Notes: generated by a model not told the origin, from the letters alone. A stretch of 64,000 nt of DNA from Ignavibacteriota bacterium (GCA_016218045.1 JACRFB010000015.1:1-64000), one strand, 5' to 3'; shown: positions 34,471 to 44,965, numbered from the stretch's first letter. Made by a program: numbers and translations.

Positions 34471-34586
34471 GCGCGAATGGACAGGTGTGGTGGACAATCA
34501 GGTACACATTGGACCGCACCCACAGAAACGCGATATTTCCAAGTTGAATGGAGTTGTTCCCCACGCTTACCGAACGGTGTTTCCGC

Positions 34587-37500
34587 ATGTCCGTCGCCCG
34601 CCAGAAATACAACTGCATCCTAGCTTACGCCGCTCTGCTCGTACTCGCCACCTCACTCGCAGCATACGCGGATAATGTGCCCGCCGCGGCGCAGCGTGCG
34701 CGGCGCATTCCTGACGGAGCGGGAATTTCCCCGGCCTCCGTCGCCACGTCGGCTCTGCGTCCGCCGGCCTTTGTCGAGAACCGCGGTCAAATCCGTGCTC
34801 AAGATGGTGCGGCGCGGGATGATCTGCACTTCCTGTACGCCGAATCCGGTTTCCATCTTCAACTGTCACGCAACGGTTTCAGTTACGAACTGCTGCGTTA
34901 CGAACGGAAAAATCCGGAGGGTATCTCGGAAGCGTCAGGCAAGGGCATACAACCCGGAGACAACGGTCACACACCTCCTCCGGAATATTTCGTGACCGTC
35001 GAACGAGTGGATGTGCAACTGGTGGGAGCATCGTTCACGTGTACACCGGAGGGCTTCGACAGAAAAACCGACACGGATCACTACTATCTCGAGGGCCTCG
35101 GAGAACAGGGCGTAAGACACGTGGTCCGTTTCGGCGGTGTGCGGTATCGCGACGTGTATCCCGGCATCGATCTCGAATTCCATGTGTCGAAGGCGGGGAA
35201 CAATACCGGATCAGTAAATCTGAAATACAATTTTATTGTACATCCGGGCGCAGATCCATCCATGATCCGCCTGAAATACAATGGCGCGATGCCTGCGATC
35301 GAGGGAAACACCTTCGGAAACGGAAACCATGCGTCACGGCAGTTGACACTGCCCTTGGAGGGCGGACGCATTGTGGAGCAGATACCGCTCGCCTATGTCT
35401 CTGTGCGGACGCCGGACGGAAATTCGACAGCGCTTCCCGCGCAATCACGCGAGGTGTCGTGCGGTTACAAGCGCGAGTCGGGAATGATCGGATTTACCGC
35501 GGATGCGCCAACGGGCGACTCCGTGCTTGTGATCGATCCGACACTGATGTGGGCTACGTATTACGGGGGTTCCTTTTCCGATGAAACAAACGGTGTCGCC
35601 ATAGATCCGAGCGGTAATGTGTACGCCGCCGGCACCACTCTCAGTTCCGCAAACATCGCCACGGTGGGTACGTATCAATCGTCCTACACCGGCATGGGCG
35701 ACGCCTATGTCGTGAAATTCAATTCGTCAGGCGTGCGTCAATGGGGCACGTATTTCGGCGGAGGTGGATCGGAAACGGCCTACGCCATCTCGGCAAAGGT
35801 GGCGAACACGATCGTAGTTGCCGGTGTGACTACCAGCACGACGGCTATTGCGACGTCGGGTGTCTACCAGACTGTCCACGGCGGCGGCACATATGACGGG
35901 CTCATATTCCAATTGACGGCTGCAGGCGCGCGCACATGGAGCAGCTACGTCGGCGGCGCATCGTCGGACTACCTTTTCGATGTCGCGATGAACTCGAACG
36001 CACAGATCGTGACCGTGGGCACGACCACCGGGAGCACAGGCCTCGCCAGCGGCGGACATCAGGGATCGCCCGGCGGCGGAGCGGGGGACGGGATCGTGTT
36101 CCGTTTCACCACCGCGGGTGCGCGTACCTGGTCGTCCTACTTCGGGGGTTCGGCCGACGATCAGGCCCTCGGGTGTGATATCAACAATTCCGGCGACGTG
36201 CTTGTTTCCGGCTTGACCAGCAGCACCACCGGCATAGCGACGACCGGTGCTATGCAAGCCGCCATCGCAGGCGGACAGGATGCCTTCATCGCGCGATTCA
36301 CCTCGACAGGCGCTCTCTCCGGGGCCACATACTTCGGCGGCACCTCGACCGATGTCGGCCGCGATTGCGCCTTTAATGCAAACGGCGACCTCCTCCTTGT
36401 CGGTGGCACGAACAGCACCACGGGCATCGCGACCTCCGGTTCATACAAGAGCACATATCAGACAAACGGCGACGGCTTCCTGGCGAAATTTCCTGACACG
36501 GGGAGCCAGGACTGGGGAACATATCTTGGCGACGCGTCGCAGGACGACGCGTCGAGTCTGGCGGTGGACGCCAGCGACAACATTTTTGTCACGGGCTGGA
36601 CCAACAGCAGCACGGGTATCGCCACCGGAAGTGTGCATCAGGGGAATCCTGGCGGCATGCTCGATGCGATGCTGCTGAAGTTCGACGCATCCGGCACAAT
36701 AGAGTGGGCCACATATTACGGCGGCGGATCCGACGATCGAGGTTTCGGCATCGCGCTTATGCCGGGCGGAAGTCCCGTCATCTGCGGCAGCACATCGAGC
36801 AGCGCATTCATCGCCACAACGAGCGCGCATCAGTTGATTCTCGGCGGACAGCAGGACGGTTTTGTTGCAAGATTTTTCGGGAGTTCATCGGGCAACGACA
36901 TTCTTATCCAGTACGTCGACAAGGACACACTCTGCGCAGGCGAGACAATCACGGTGTATTACGCCGCGGCGGGTTCCTATCAGCCGATGAACATGTTCAC
37001 GCTCGAACTGTCGAATGGCGCGGCAAGCTGGGCCACACCGGTCTCGATCGGTCAGGTCCTGTCGACGACCTCGGGCGTCGTCATCGGTACAGTGCCTACG
37101 AACACGCCGACCGGAACCAATTACCGCGTTCGAATCGTATCGTCCCTTCCGCAGATCACCAGCGCCGACAACGGCAGCGAGATCGTAATCTTCGCACTGC
37201 CCGACACGGCCCTGCAGGTCACGGGTTCGACCACCATTTGTACGGGCGACAGCGTGCGCATCTGCGCGGTGTACAGACCGACATACACCTATCAGTGGAA
37301 GCGCAACGGTCTCGCCATCCCGAACGAAACGCAGTCCTGCATAGCCGTGCGCGATTCCGGACTGTACTCGGTGATGATCATCAATCAGAACCGCTGCCCG
37401 CTGTCATCGGGGAGTGTGCGGGTACGACTCGACGATGCGCCCACGGTGCTTGTCACGCCTCTCGACTCCGTGTCGATCTGTGAAGGTGACAGCGCGACGC

Positions 37501-40500
37501 TGCAGTCCGCCGCCAATCCGCTGTACATCAAACAGTGGAAACGAGACGGCGTCGTCCTGCCCGACGATACTTCCGCCACGCTGCGCGCGACAGTGGCCGG
37601 GCTGTACCACATCGAGGTGCAGTCGCCCAACGGATGCACCGCCGTGTCGAATCCAGTGCGTGTGCGTGTGTTCCCAAAACCCGATGCGAGTGTCACACCA
37701 CCCGGCCCCCATGCGCTCTGCAACAGGGACTCGGTTCTGCTGCAGACCTCGGTGGTGGCGGGCCAGACGTATCAATGGCGCAGGAACGGCACCGCCATAC
37801 CCGGGGCCGTGTCGTCGTCGCTGCGCGTGCGTGATGCGGGCGAATACACGGTGGTGGTGACAACAAAGGCCGGCTGCACATCCACATCGCCAGTGATGTT
37901 GGTCAGCACCGACACGGTCCCGAAGCCGCGGGTATCACCCGCAGGGCCACATACCATCTGCGAGGGCGACAGCGTGCGTTTGAACGCCGATCCGCCTGGA
38001 TCGTGGACGATACAGTGGTATCGCAACGGAACACCAATTCCCGGCGCGACGCAGCCGCGTTTTGCGACAGCACAGCCGGGGGTCTTCTCCGTAATTTTCA
38101 CCGCGACACCCACGTGCACCACATCCTCGGGAGATATTATCGTCGATGTGAAGCCGCGGCCTGCCATCAACATTTCTTCCGACAAGATCGACGCCTGCGC
38201 GGGTGACAGCGTGGTGCTGCGCGCGGTGAAGGTGTTTGCATCGGACCTGCAATGGCTGCGCGACGGCACCGATATCCCCGGGGCTGTATCCGACACATTA
38301 ACCGTCCGCACATCGGGTGTGTACTCGGCGCGTGTGCGCAGTCCTTTCGGCTGCACGGTTCTCTCGGCCGCGCTACCGGTGCGTTTTGCCGCTCGTCCCA
38401 CTACCGCGCTTACCGTGCAGGGGGCGAATCCTGGCTGTGAGGGCGACACGATACGACTGCGTTCGGCGGGAGAATCCGGAGTCCAGTATCAGTGGTTGCT
38501 GAATGGCGTCCTGATGCCCGACACCGGATCCGTGTACCGCGCCCGAGTTTCCGGCATCTACCGGCTTGTGGCATCGCGTTCGGGTGTATGCCCCGACACG
38601 TCGGCCGCGCTTCAGGTCACATTCAACTCCCGGCCCGTGGTTGCCGCTGCCGGTCCGAATTCGGTCTGTATCGGAACGCGCGCGCTGTATCACGCGACAC
38701 GCAGATCGGAACAGACCGTGCGCTGGTCCATTACGGGCGGCATGGCGGAGTCGTCCTTGACGGGCGACACCCTGGCCGTGCGCTGGAACAATCCGCTGAC
38801 AGGTCGTGTGCAAGTGCGCGTCACCGATATACGCACGGGATGCGCTTCCGACACTATCATCGAAGTGCTTGTTGCTCCCTCGCTGACGCCGCGCATTACG
38901 GCCGACCGCGCAGCGCGATTCTGTGCCGGCGACAGCGCCACACTCGACGCAGGCGAGGGGTACGTGTCGTACCGCTGGAACACCGGCGACACCACACGAC
39001 GCATCGTGATACGCAGCGGTGGCTCCTACACCGTGCGTGTCGAGGACGCCGGTGGATGTTCGGGCTCCTCGACTGCGGTTTCATTTGTGGTACAGCAGCC
39101 GCCCGCCCCGCGTGTGTTCCCTGAGGGACCGCTGGATATGTGCGAAGGGGACTCGGTTCTGCTCGACGCGGGAGGCGGGTACGCGATGTACCGGTGGAAC
39201 ACGGGCGACACCACACGCGCCATTCTCGCACGGGCAATATCCACGGCAGCGCGATATCATGTCACAGTGCGCGACAGCATCGGCTGCGAGGGCGTCTCGA
39301 CCGATGTTGAGATACGCGGCATGACACGTCCCGTTGCTGCCATCGTCGCGTCCGGACCTCTGGAATTCTGCGAAGGCGACAGCGTGCGCCTCCGCTCCGA
39401 CAGCCCGCAGCCGTCGTACCTGTGGTCGACTGGCGACACCACCGAGAGCATACTCGTGAAACGCGGCGGCCTGTACATTCTGACTGTCAGCGCCGGAGCC
39501 GGTTGCCGGGCGGCCGATACAGCCGCGGTGTTGATGCACGCGCGACCCGACACGATCATACGCGGACCGCGCAATGTCTGTATCGGATCCGAAGCCGAGT
39601 ACACCGTCGGAGCAACAGGCGGCGCGAGATATCGCTGGGCCGGACCCGGCACCGTGCTCGACGATACGGGTTTAACCACGGTGCGTTTCACCTTCGCAAC
39701 AGCGGGACGACACACAATCACGCTCGATGTTGACGCACCCGGACCCTGCGATGCCAGCGCGTCCATTGTTGTGGACGTGGGCAGCACGCTGCAGGTGGCG
39801 CTCGATCCCGCCGGAGATGCGACACTCTGCGAGGGTGACACACTCGTCCTCTCGGGTCCCGACGGATACACGTCATACCGCTGGTCCACCGGCGACACCA
39901 CGCGTGTATTGCGCATACACACGAGCGGCGCCTTTGCGCTCGAAGTGTCCGACGGGCGCGGCTGTTCGGGTGTTTCCGACACTGTACGCGTCGCCGTGTC
40001 GACGAAACCAGCTCCTGTGATACAGGCCTCGCCCGGTCGCACTGCGTGCCTCGGCGACAGCATCGTGCTTCAAACGGCGCGGCCGTACGCGCGCTACCGC
40101 TGGTCCACCGGCGACACCACCGCGCAGATCGTTCTCCGTGCCCGCGCTTCAGTATCCGTCGCGGTGTTCGATTCCAACGGATGCACGGGTCTTTCCAGCG
40201 TGGACGAGTATTTCTTCCTTCCGAAAGCCCTGCCGCGCATCCTCGCATCGGGTCCGCTGTCATTCTGCGAAGGCGACAGTGTGACACTGAGCGCTGACGG
40301 AGTGTACGACCGATACGTGTGGAGCAATGGTGCGAGCACGCGCGTCATCGTTGTGCGCACGAGCGGTGTGTACTTCCTGCGCGTCGACAGCGCGGGAACC
40401 TGCGAAGGGATCACGGATACGCTGCGGGTTGTCGTGTATCCCCGACCCGCCGTGCCGCGCATCGTGCTTTCAGGCGACACGCTGTACGCGGATCCTTCCG

Positions 40501-41309
40501 ATACGTATCGCTGGTATCGCGACGGCGTCCTGCTGCCCGGTGAAAGCGCGCGGACCCTGCAACCCGCGCAGGCCGGCGCGTACGTCGTGGAAGTTGCGAA
40601 CACCTTCGGCTGTGCGAACAGATCCCTGCCGTTCCCCTACACTCCCGCCGCAACGGCATCCACCGTGATCGGTGTGCCGCACATCGAGGCGGCTCCGGGC
40701 GACCGCATCCGCATACCGCTCGTCTTGCAGAACACGCAGAACTTCGCGCGCGGTCTTTCCTCGTTCACCACGCGCGTGTCGTTCCGGGCGGATCTCCTGG
40801 TGCCGCAGAACGTCGCCTTTGCGGACACGGGTCTGCTGCGGCATGTCACACTCACGGGACGCGATACAGGAGCGGGGGACTCACTGCTGTTCCTGGATGC
40901 GATCGTGGCGCTGGGCGCGGTCGAGCGCAGCGAAATACGCGTCGAGAGTTTCGTCTGGTCCGGCGCTCCGGTCAGCGTACGCACGAACAGCGGCGAACTG
41001 CGGGTGAAGGTGTGCGAGGAGGGCGGGGCGCGACTTGTCGATATGTCGCAGACCCTCGCCCTGCGGGCGCAGCCCAATCCCTTTAATGCCGGCGCGCGGC
41101 TCGAGTTCAACACGGTCGAGACCGGGTACACCGTGCTGCGCATCTACGATTCGTTCGGGCGTTGTGTGGCGGAACCTGTCAACGGCCTCATTGCCGCGGG
41201 CGGACATCAGGTGTATTTCGACGCTTCCAACATTGCCAGCGGCGCGTATTACTGCGTGCTGCTGACAGGTACTTTACGCGCGGACCTGCGCCTCGTGGTT
41301 CTCAAATAA
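34587..41309 (+). CDS. Giant SBBP-repeat and Ig-like-repeat surface protein with T9SS sorting tail
   Basis: The ~2,240-residue protein has a signal peptide (CILAYAALLVLATSLAAYA) and a ~250-residue N-terminal domain starting FVENRGQ (DUF7948-like). SBBP beta-propeller repeats (~315-770) follow, of the form WATYYGGSxxDxxxGVAxDxSGNVYVxGxT. About fourteen Ig/PKD-like modules come next (~870-2020), each opening with a CEGDSVxL-type motif and most containing YxWSTGDTTxxI. Near the C-terminus there is a cohesin-like segment (~2025-2140) and a T9SS sorting domain (QPNPFNAGARLEF ... SGAYYCVLL ... LRLVVLK). It is probably an exported adhesin or surface-layer component. ATG 34587 is chosen because the signal peptide begins directly after it; ATG 34548 is the alternative and neither has a strong ribosome site. 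The gene is monocistronic. Confidence 0.85.
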   Translation: MSVARQKYNCILAYAALLVLATSLAAYADNVPAAAQRARRIPDGAGISPASVATSALRPPAFVENRGQIRAQDGAARDDLHFLYAESGFHLQLSRNGFSYELLRYERKNPEGISEASGKGIQPGDNGHTPPPEYFVTVERVDVQLVGASFTCTPEGFDRKTDTDHYYLEGLGEQGVRHVVRFGGVRYRDVYPGIDLEFHVSKAGNNTGSVNLKYNFIVHPGADPSMIRLKYNGAMPAIEGNTFGNGNHASRQLTLPLEGGRIVEQIPLAYVSVRTPDGNSTALPAQSREVSCGYKRESGMIGFTADAPTGDSVLVIDPTLMWATYYGGSFSDETNGVAIDPSGNVYAAGTTLSSANIATVGTYQSSYTGMGDAYVVKFNSSGVRQWGTYFGGGGSETAYAISAKVANTIVVAGVTTSTTAIATSGVYQTVHGGGTYDGLIFQLTAAGARTWSSYVGGASSDYLFDVAMNSNAQIVTVGTTTGSTGLASGGHQGSPGGGAGDGIVFRFTTAGARTWSSYFGGSADDQALGCDINNSGDVLVSGLTSSTTGIATTGAMQAAIAGGQDAFIARFTSTGALSGATYFGGTSTDVGRDCAFNANGDLLLVGGTNSTTGIATSGSYKSTYQTNGDGFLAKFPDTGSQDWGTYLGDASQDDASSLAVDASDNIFVTGWTNSSTGIATGSVHQGNPGGMLDAMLLKFDASGTIEWATYYGGGSDDRGFGIALMPGGSPVICGSTSSSAFIATTSAHQLILGGQQDGFVARFFGSSSGNDILIQYVDKDTLCAGETITVYYAAAGSYQPMNMFTLELSNGAASWATPVSIGQVLSTTSGVVIGTVPTNTPTGTNYRVRIVSSLPQITSADNGSEIVIFALPDTALQVTGSTTICTGDSVRICAVYRPTYTYQWKRNGLAIPNETQSCIAVRDSGLYSVMIINQNRCPLSSGSVRVRLDDAPTVLVTPLDSVSICEGDSATLQSAANPLYIKQWKRDGVVLPDDTSATLRATVAGLYHIEVQSPNGCTAVSNPVRVRVFPKPDASVTPPGPHALCNRDSVLLQTSVVAGQTYQWRRNGTAIPGAVSSSLRVRDAGEYTVVVTTKAGCTSTSPVMLVSTDTVPKPRVSPAGPHTICEGDSVRLNADPPGSWTIQWYRNGTPIPGATQPRFATAQPGVFSVIFTATPTCTTSSGDIIVDVKPRPAINISSDKIDACAGDSVVLRAVKVFASDLQWLRDGTDIPGAVSDTLTVRTSGVYSARVRSPFGCTVLSAALPVRFAARPTTALTVQGANPGCEGDTIRLRSAGESGVQYQWLLNGVLMPDTGSVYRARVSGIYRLVASRSGVCPDTSAALQVTFNSRPVVAAAGPNSVCIGTRALYHATRRSEQTVRWSITGGMAESSLTGDTLAVRWNNPLTGRVQVRVTDIRTGCASDTIIEVLVAPSLTPRITADRAARFCAGDSATLDAGEGYVSYRWNTGDTTRRIVIRSGGSYTVRVEDAGGCSGSSTAVSFVVQQPPAPRVFPEGPLDMCEGDSVLLDAGGGYAMYRWNTGDTTRAILARAISTAARYHVTVRDSIGCEGVSTDVEIRGMTRPVAAIVASGPLEFCEGDSVRLRSDSPQPSYLWSTGDTTESILVKRGGLYILTVSAGAGCRAADTAAVLMHARPDTIIRGPRNVCIGSEAEYTVGATGGARYRWAGPGTVLDDTGLTTVRFTFATAGRHTITLDVDAPGPCDASASIVVDVGSTLQVALDPAGDATLCEGDTLVLSGPDGYTSYRWSTGDTTRVLRIHTSGAFALEVSDGRGCSGVSDTVRVAVSTKPAPVIQASPGRTACLGDSIVLQTARPYARYRWSTGDTTAQIVLRARASVSVAVFDSNGCTGLSSVDEYFFLPKALPRILASGPLSFCEGDSVTLSADGVYDRYVWSNGASTRVIVVRTSGVYFLRVDSAGTCEGITDTLRVVVYPRPAVPRIVLSGDTLYADPSDTYRWYRDGVLLPGESARTLQPAQAGAYVVEVANTFGCANRSLPFPYTPAATASTVIGVPHIEAAPGDRIRIPLVLQNTQNFARGLSSFTTRVSFRADLLVPQNVAFADTGLLRHVTLTGRDTGAGDSLLFLDAIVALGAVERSEIRVESFVWSGAPVSVRTNSGELRVKVCEEGGARLVDMSQTLALRAQPNPFNAGARLEFNTVETGYTVLRIYDSFGRCVAEPVNGLIAAGGHQVYFDASNIASGAYYCVLLTGTLRADLRLVVLK

Positions 41310-41399
41310 CTACGAAGTCTCCGCGGAATTTGCGATATTGGTGTTTTCCGGGCCGCTTTTTGTGGTCCGGTCCTCCCAGTACGAGTTCCAGGACACTCC

Positions 41400-42482
41400 A
41401 TGCAGATAGGCATCGTCGGCCTGCCCTACAGCGGCAAATCGACCTTATTCCAGACGCTTTCACGCACGCACCTCGATGAAGGGGCGGCGCACCGCCAGCA
41501 ATCGAACATCGCCACGGTGAAGGTTCCCGACGCGCGCATCGACACATTGGCGGGGATTTTCAATCCGAAAAAGAAGGTGTACACGTCCACCGAGTTTGTC
41601 GACGTGGTGGGCCTGAAAAAGGGCGACCGCGATTCGACGCAGTTCACCAGCGCCTTCCTCGGCAGCGTCAAAACCAACGACGCCTTTATCCATGTCGTCC
41701 GTCAATTCGACGATCCCATGTATCCGCATCCCGAGGGTTCCATCGATCCCGCGCGCGATATTCGGATCCTTGAATCCGAATTTCTGCTCAGTGATCTGGC
41801 CATGATGGAGTCGCGCATCGACAAGCTGCGCAAACAGATTCAGAAGACGCAGGATGAGAAGCAGAAGTTCGAATTGCAGGTGCTCGAGAAGGGTTTTGCC
41901 GCGCTCGAACAGGAGATGCCGCTGCGCATGCTCGAACTCGATCCGAACGAAAAGCGCGCCATCCGCGGCTATCAATTCCTGACGGAGAAGCCGCTGCTTG
42001 CCGTGTTGAATCTCGACGAGAGCGCCATCACCTCGCGTGAATCACACATAGAACCGCTGCGCGCCGCCTTCGGGGGCGCGGGCATTGCGGTGGATGCGTT
42101 CTCGGGCAAGGTCGAGATGGAACTCGCGCAATTGTCGGACGAGGACGCGGGCGCGTTTATGGCCGATTACGGCATCACGGAATCGGCCCTCGTGCGCATC
42201 ATCGGCGCGGCCTACCGCATGCTCGGACTCATTTCCTTCCTCACGTACGGCGAGGACGAATGCCGCGCGTGGACAATCCGCCGCGGGACCAGCGCGCAGG
42301 AAGCGGCAGGCGTGATTCACACCGATCTCATGAACCGGTTCATACGCGCCGAGGTTGTGCACTTCGACGACTTCGTCGCGCTCGGATCTCTTGCTGCTTG
42401 CAAGGACAAGGGCCACTGGCGCCTTGAAGGCAAGGAGTACGTCGTCAAGGATGGCGACATGATGCTTATTCGTCACGGCTGA
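41400..42482 (+). CDS. ychF: YchF/Obg-like ATPase (OLA1 family)
   Basis: A ribosome-associated P-loop ATPase of 360 residues. Walker A is GLPYSGKST (residues 7-15; usually GLPNVGKST), G2/G3 equivalents are present (EFVDVVGL, where most members have VDIAGL), a helical coiled-coil domain spans ~130-200, and a C-terminal TGS domain ends DFVALGSLAACKDKGHWRLEGKEYVVKDGDMMLIRHG. The NxxE-type specificity motif appears as NLDE, in line with ATP preference. The changed P-loop (YS for NV) and VVGL for IAGL show a divergent member. AGGA precedes the ATG. The efflux operon follows 28 bases later. Confidence 0.93.
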   Translation: MQIGIVGLPYSGKSTLFQTLSRTHLDEGAAHRQQSNIATVKVPDARIDTLAGIFNPKKKVYTSTEFVDVVGLKKGDRDSTQFTSAFLGSVKTNDAFIHVVRQFDDPMYPHPEGSIDPARDIRILESEFLLSDLAMMESRIDKLRKQIQKTQDEKQKFELQVLEKGFAALEQEMPLRMLELDPNEKRAIRGYQFLTEKPLLAVLNLDESAITSRESHIEPLRAAFGGAGIAVDAFSGKVEMELAQLSDEDAGAFMADYGITESALVRIIGAAYRMLGLISFLTYGEDECRAWTIRRGTSAQEAAGVIHTDLMNRFIRAEVVHFDDFVALGSLAACKDKGHWRLEGKEYVVKDGDMMLIRHG

Positions 42483-42510
42483 CACAGGGCAGCGCAGGAC
42501 GCCGCGATCA

Positions 42511-43743
42511 ATGAAGAGACACGCACCTTTCCTCCCAACACTGTTACTGCTCTCCGCCGTTCTCCCGCTTGCCGGGCGCGGACAGACCCTCGGCTTGCGC
42601 GACGTGATACGCCGCGCTGAGGCGGCACATCCACGCATACTCTACGCTGAGGCGGGCGCCGACGCCACGCGCGCGCGCCGACTGCAGGCGCTGTCGCCCG
42701 AGAGTCCGACACTCTCGTACAGCGAGGAGGAAATTCCCGGCCGGGGCGGCATCGGCGACGGCATGATGCGGTATTACACTATCAGCCAGTCCTTCGACAT
42801 TCCGCTGCTGATCGGTGCGCGCGCCTGGCAGTACCGGCATCTCGAGAGTGCCGATGTGCTGCGTCTTGCACGCGCCCGCCGCGAAACACGCGCGGATGCC
42901 ATTGTGGCATTCGCCGAGGCCTCGGTCGCATTTCGGAAACGCGAGATCCTGTTGCAAAATCAAATGCGGCTCGACACTCTCGCGGCGTTTGCTTCCAAGC
43001 GTACTGCGGCCGGACAGGCCTCCCGACTGGAGGAGTTGCGCTTCCGCGCGGAGCGAGCGGATGCGCGCGTGTTGTACACCCGCGCGGAGGAAGCATCGAT
43101 CTCCGCCGAGCGCCGGCTGCGTTTGCTCATGGGGAACGCCGACCTTTCGGCCGGCAATCTTCAGCACACGGATCTCGAGGCAGTGCTCGCAGTCGGTGAT
43201 CCGCAGGTGACAGGATATCCGCCGCCGGATCCGGCTTTGGACGAAGCGCGGGCGGCGCGCAGTGACGCGTCGTGGCGATGGCTCGAGTATCTTCCTCGAT
43301 TCAGCGCCTCGTGGTTCAGGCAGGAGGCCGTGGGTGCGGGCTGGTTCTGGGGTGCGGAGTTTTCGGCCCAGGTGCCGCTGTGGTTCCTGCTCGGTGAAAG
43401 GGGAAGGGCGGAAGAGGCCGAGGCCGTGGCGCGTGCGGCGGAGACCGCTGCGACGCTGGCTCAACGCGAGTGGATGGATGCACACCTCGCAGCACTGGGC
43501 GAATTACGCGCGAGCCGGAACGCCGCGCGCACCTATGCCGACATGGTGAAAACGGACGCGCGCGACATCCTCCACGCTGCGGAGGTCTCGTTTGCAGCGG
43601 GCCGGATCTCGTACATGGAACTGCTCGACGCGCTGCGCAGCGCGCATTCAATGGAACTCGCGTATCTCGACGCACTCCTGGATTTCGGGAGAGCCGTCGC
43701 CGAATACGAACGGACAAGCGGCTCAACCCTCATCAACGAATAA
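42511..43743 (+). CDS. Outer-membrane efflux protein (TolC/CusC family)
   Basis: The outer-membrane channel of a tripartite metal efflux system. The 410-residue protein has a signal peptide (FLPTLLLLSAVLPLAGRG), then two long alpha-helical OEP repeats with heptad-like Ala/Glu/Arg-rich segments (RAEAAHPRILYAEAGADATRARRLQAL, VAFAEASVAFRKREILLQNQ). Residues SPTLSYSEEEIPG fit the CusC/CzcC-type pattern. The adaptor gene follows after four bases and the RND pump after that, so the three form one operon. AGGA precedes the start. Confidence 0.85.
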   Translation: MKRHAPFLPTLLLLSAVLPLAGRGQTLGLRDVIRRAEAAHPRILYAEAGADATRARRLQALSPESPTLSYSEEEIPGRGGIGDGMMRYYTISQSFDIPLLIGARAWQYRHLESADVLRLARARRETRADAIVAFAEASVAFRKREILLQNQMRLDTLAAFASKRTAAGQASRLEELRFRAERADARVLYTRAEEASISAERRLRLLMGNADLSAGNLQHTDLEAVLAVGDPQVTGYPPPDPALDEARAARSDASWRWLEYLPRFSASWFRQEAVGAGWFWGAEFSAQVPLWFLLGERGRAEEAEAVARAAETAATLAQREWMDAHLAALGELRASRNAARTYADMVKTDARDILHAAEVSFAAGRISYMELLDALRSAHSMELAYLDALLDFGRAVAEYERTSGSTLINE

Positions 43744-43747
43744 CATC

Positions 43748-44902
43748 ATGAAAATCGGAAACGCAGCTCTTGTATCGCTCCTGCTCCTCGCCGCCTGCGG
43801 CGGGGGGGATTCCGGACAGACGAAGGACGCGGCTCCGGAGAAGTCCCTCGCCGACCGTGTGCAGATAGACGCCGACACGCGCGCGCGCATCGGACTCGAA
43901 TTCGACACCGTCGATGCGGACTCGCGATCGCGGAGCATTCGTGTGCCCGGAACCGTGATACTCGATCCGTCGCGTTCGGCCACCGTGGGGTCGCTCGTGG
44001 AGGGCCGCGTGCGCGCCATTCATGCGCGGCTCGGGGCGCGCGTGTCGAAGGGTGCGGTGCTCGTCGAAATCGAGAGTCCCGCCCTCGGCGAGATGGTCGC
44101 CGAATGTATTCGCGCCATGGCGGATGAGCGCGCTGCAGGCGCGGAGGCCGAGCGGGTGACACTGCTCCATCGCGAAAAGGTGGCTTCGGATCGTGAACTG
44201 CAAAACGCGGAAAGTGCGGCCGTCTCAGCGCGCATGCGCGTGTTTGCCGCGCGGAAACGCCTGACCGGCGCGGGCATGGCGCAGGCGGATCTGGACGCGC
44301 TGCTGCGCGCTCCCGGTGAGGGCGAAACACTTCTGCGCTTGCGCGCGCCGATCACGGGTGTTGTGAGCGCGGTTCATGCCAATATCGGCAAGCGCACCGA
44401 CGCTGCCGCCGATCTTGTCAGCATTGTCGATCCGTCGGTGGCAGTGGTCGAAGGCGGAGTGTTCCTCGAGCAGATCGACCTGGTGCATCCCGGACTCTCC
44501 GTCACTTTCGAAACCCGCGCGTATCCGGAACAGAGCTTTCAAGGACGTGTCAGCGATGTCGGGTCGGTCCTCGATCCCGCCTCGCGCGCGCTGCCGCTGC
44601 GCTGCGCCTTTCAAAACAACAAAGGACTCCTGCGTCCGAATCTGCCCGGCACCCTGATCATCGCGACCGACCGGCTCGCGGCGCTCTCCATCCCGTCCTC
44701 GGCGCTCGTGCGCGACGGAAATCGCGCCTTCGTGTTTGTGCGGAGCGACGACAGCACCTTCCTCTACCGCGAGGTGCGCATCGCAGCCGAACACGACGAC
44801 CGCGTGGACCTGCGCGAGGGCATACAGCCGGGTGATATTGTGGTCCGCCGCGGCGGATTCACGTTGAAATCCATGCTCAAAGTCGCGCAGGACGAGGAGT
44901 GA
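43748..44902 (+). CDS. RND efflux periplasmic adaptor, lipoprotein (CusB/CzcB type)
   Basis: The membrane fusion protein links the inner-membrane pump to the outer-membrane channel. The 384-residue protein has a lipoprotein signal with lipobox LLAAC (Cys17) followed by a GGGDSG linker. Barrel-sandwich halves are seen at ~75-110 (VEGRVRAIHARLGARVSKGAVLVEIESPAL) and ~195-225 (LRAPITGVVSAVHANIGKRTD), separated by a helical hairpin, and followed by beta-barrel and membrane-proximal domains. No obvious Met- or His-rich metal-binding N-terminal stretch is present. The start is four bases after the channel gene. A 19-codon ORF follows four bases after its stop, then the pump. Confidence 0.88.
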   Translation: MKIGNAALVSLLLLAACGGGDSGQTKDAAPEKSLADRVQIDADTRARIGLEFDTVDADSRSRSIRVPGTVILDPSRSATVGSLVEGRVRAIHARLGARVSKGAVLVEIESPALGEMVAECIRAMADERAAGAEAERVTLLHREKVASDRELQNAESAAVSARMRVFAARKRLTGAGMAQADLDALLRAPGEGETLLRLRAPITGVVSAVHANIGKRTDAAADLVSIVDPSVAVVEGGVFLEQIDLVHPGLSVTFETRAYPEQSFQGRVSDVGSVLDPASRALPLRCAFQNNKGLLRPNLPGTLIIATDRLAALSIPSSALVRDGNRAFVFVRSDDSTFLYREVRIAAEHDDRVDLREGIQPGDIVVRRGGFTLKSMLKVAQDEE

Positions 44903-44905
44903 GCC

Positions 44906-44965
44906 ATGCAACGTTGTTGCGGCATCACGACCAAACATCGCGCATCCGGGGCTGAGCGGGCATGA
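44906..44965 (+). CDS. 19-codon mini-ORF coupled to the RND pump gene
   Basis: ATG 44906 has a strong ribosome site (GAGGAG) and encodes a 19-residue peptide beginning MQRCCGITTKHR. Its TGA overlaps the ATG of the pump gene at 44962 (ATGA). It lies in the same frame as the adaptor, three bases after that stop. It may serve as a translational coupler that brings ribosomes to the pump start, or as a small product; the Cys-Cys pair and His residue are compatible with metal binding, but that is speculation. Confidence 0.4.
   Translation: MQRCCGITTKHRASGAERA

Noticed and set aside
33137-34618. Minus-strand open frame of 493 codons
   Set aside because: It is antisense to citrate synthase, which is unambiguous.
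41330-41385. CCGG...CCGG hairpin upstream of ychF as a riboswitch or terminator
   Set aside because: The stem is short, the T-run is in the loop and not after the stem, and no known riboswitch core is present.
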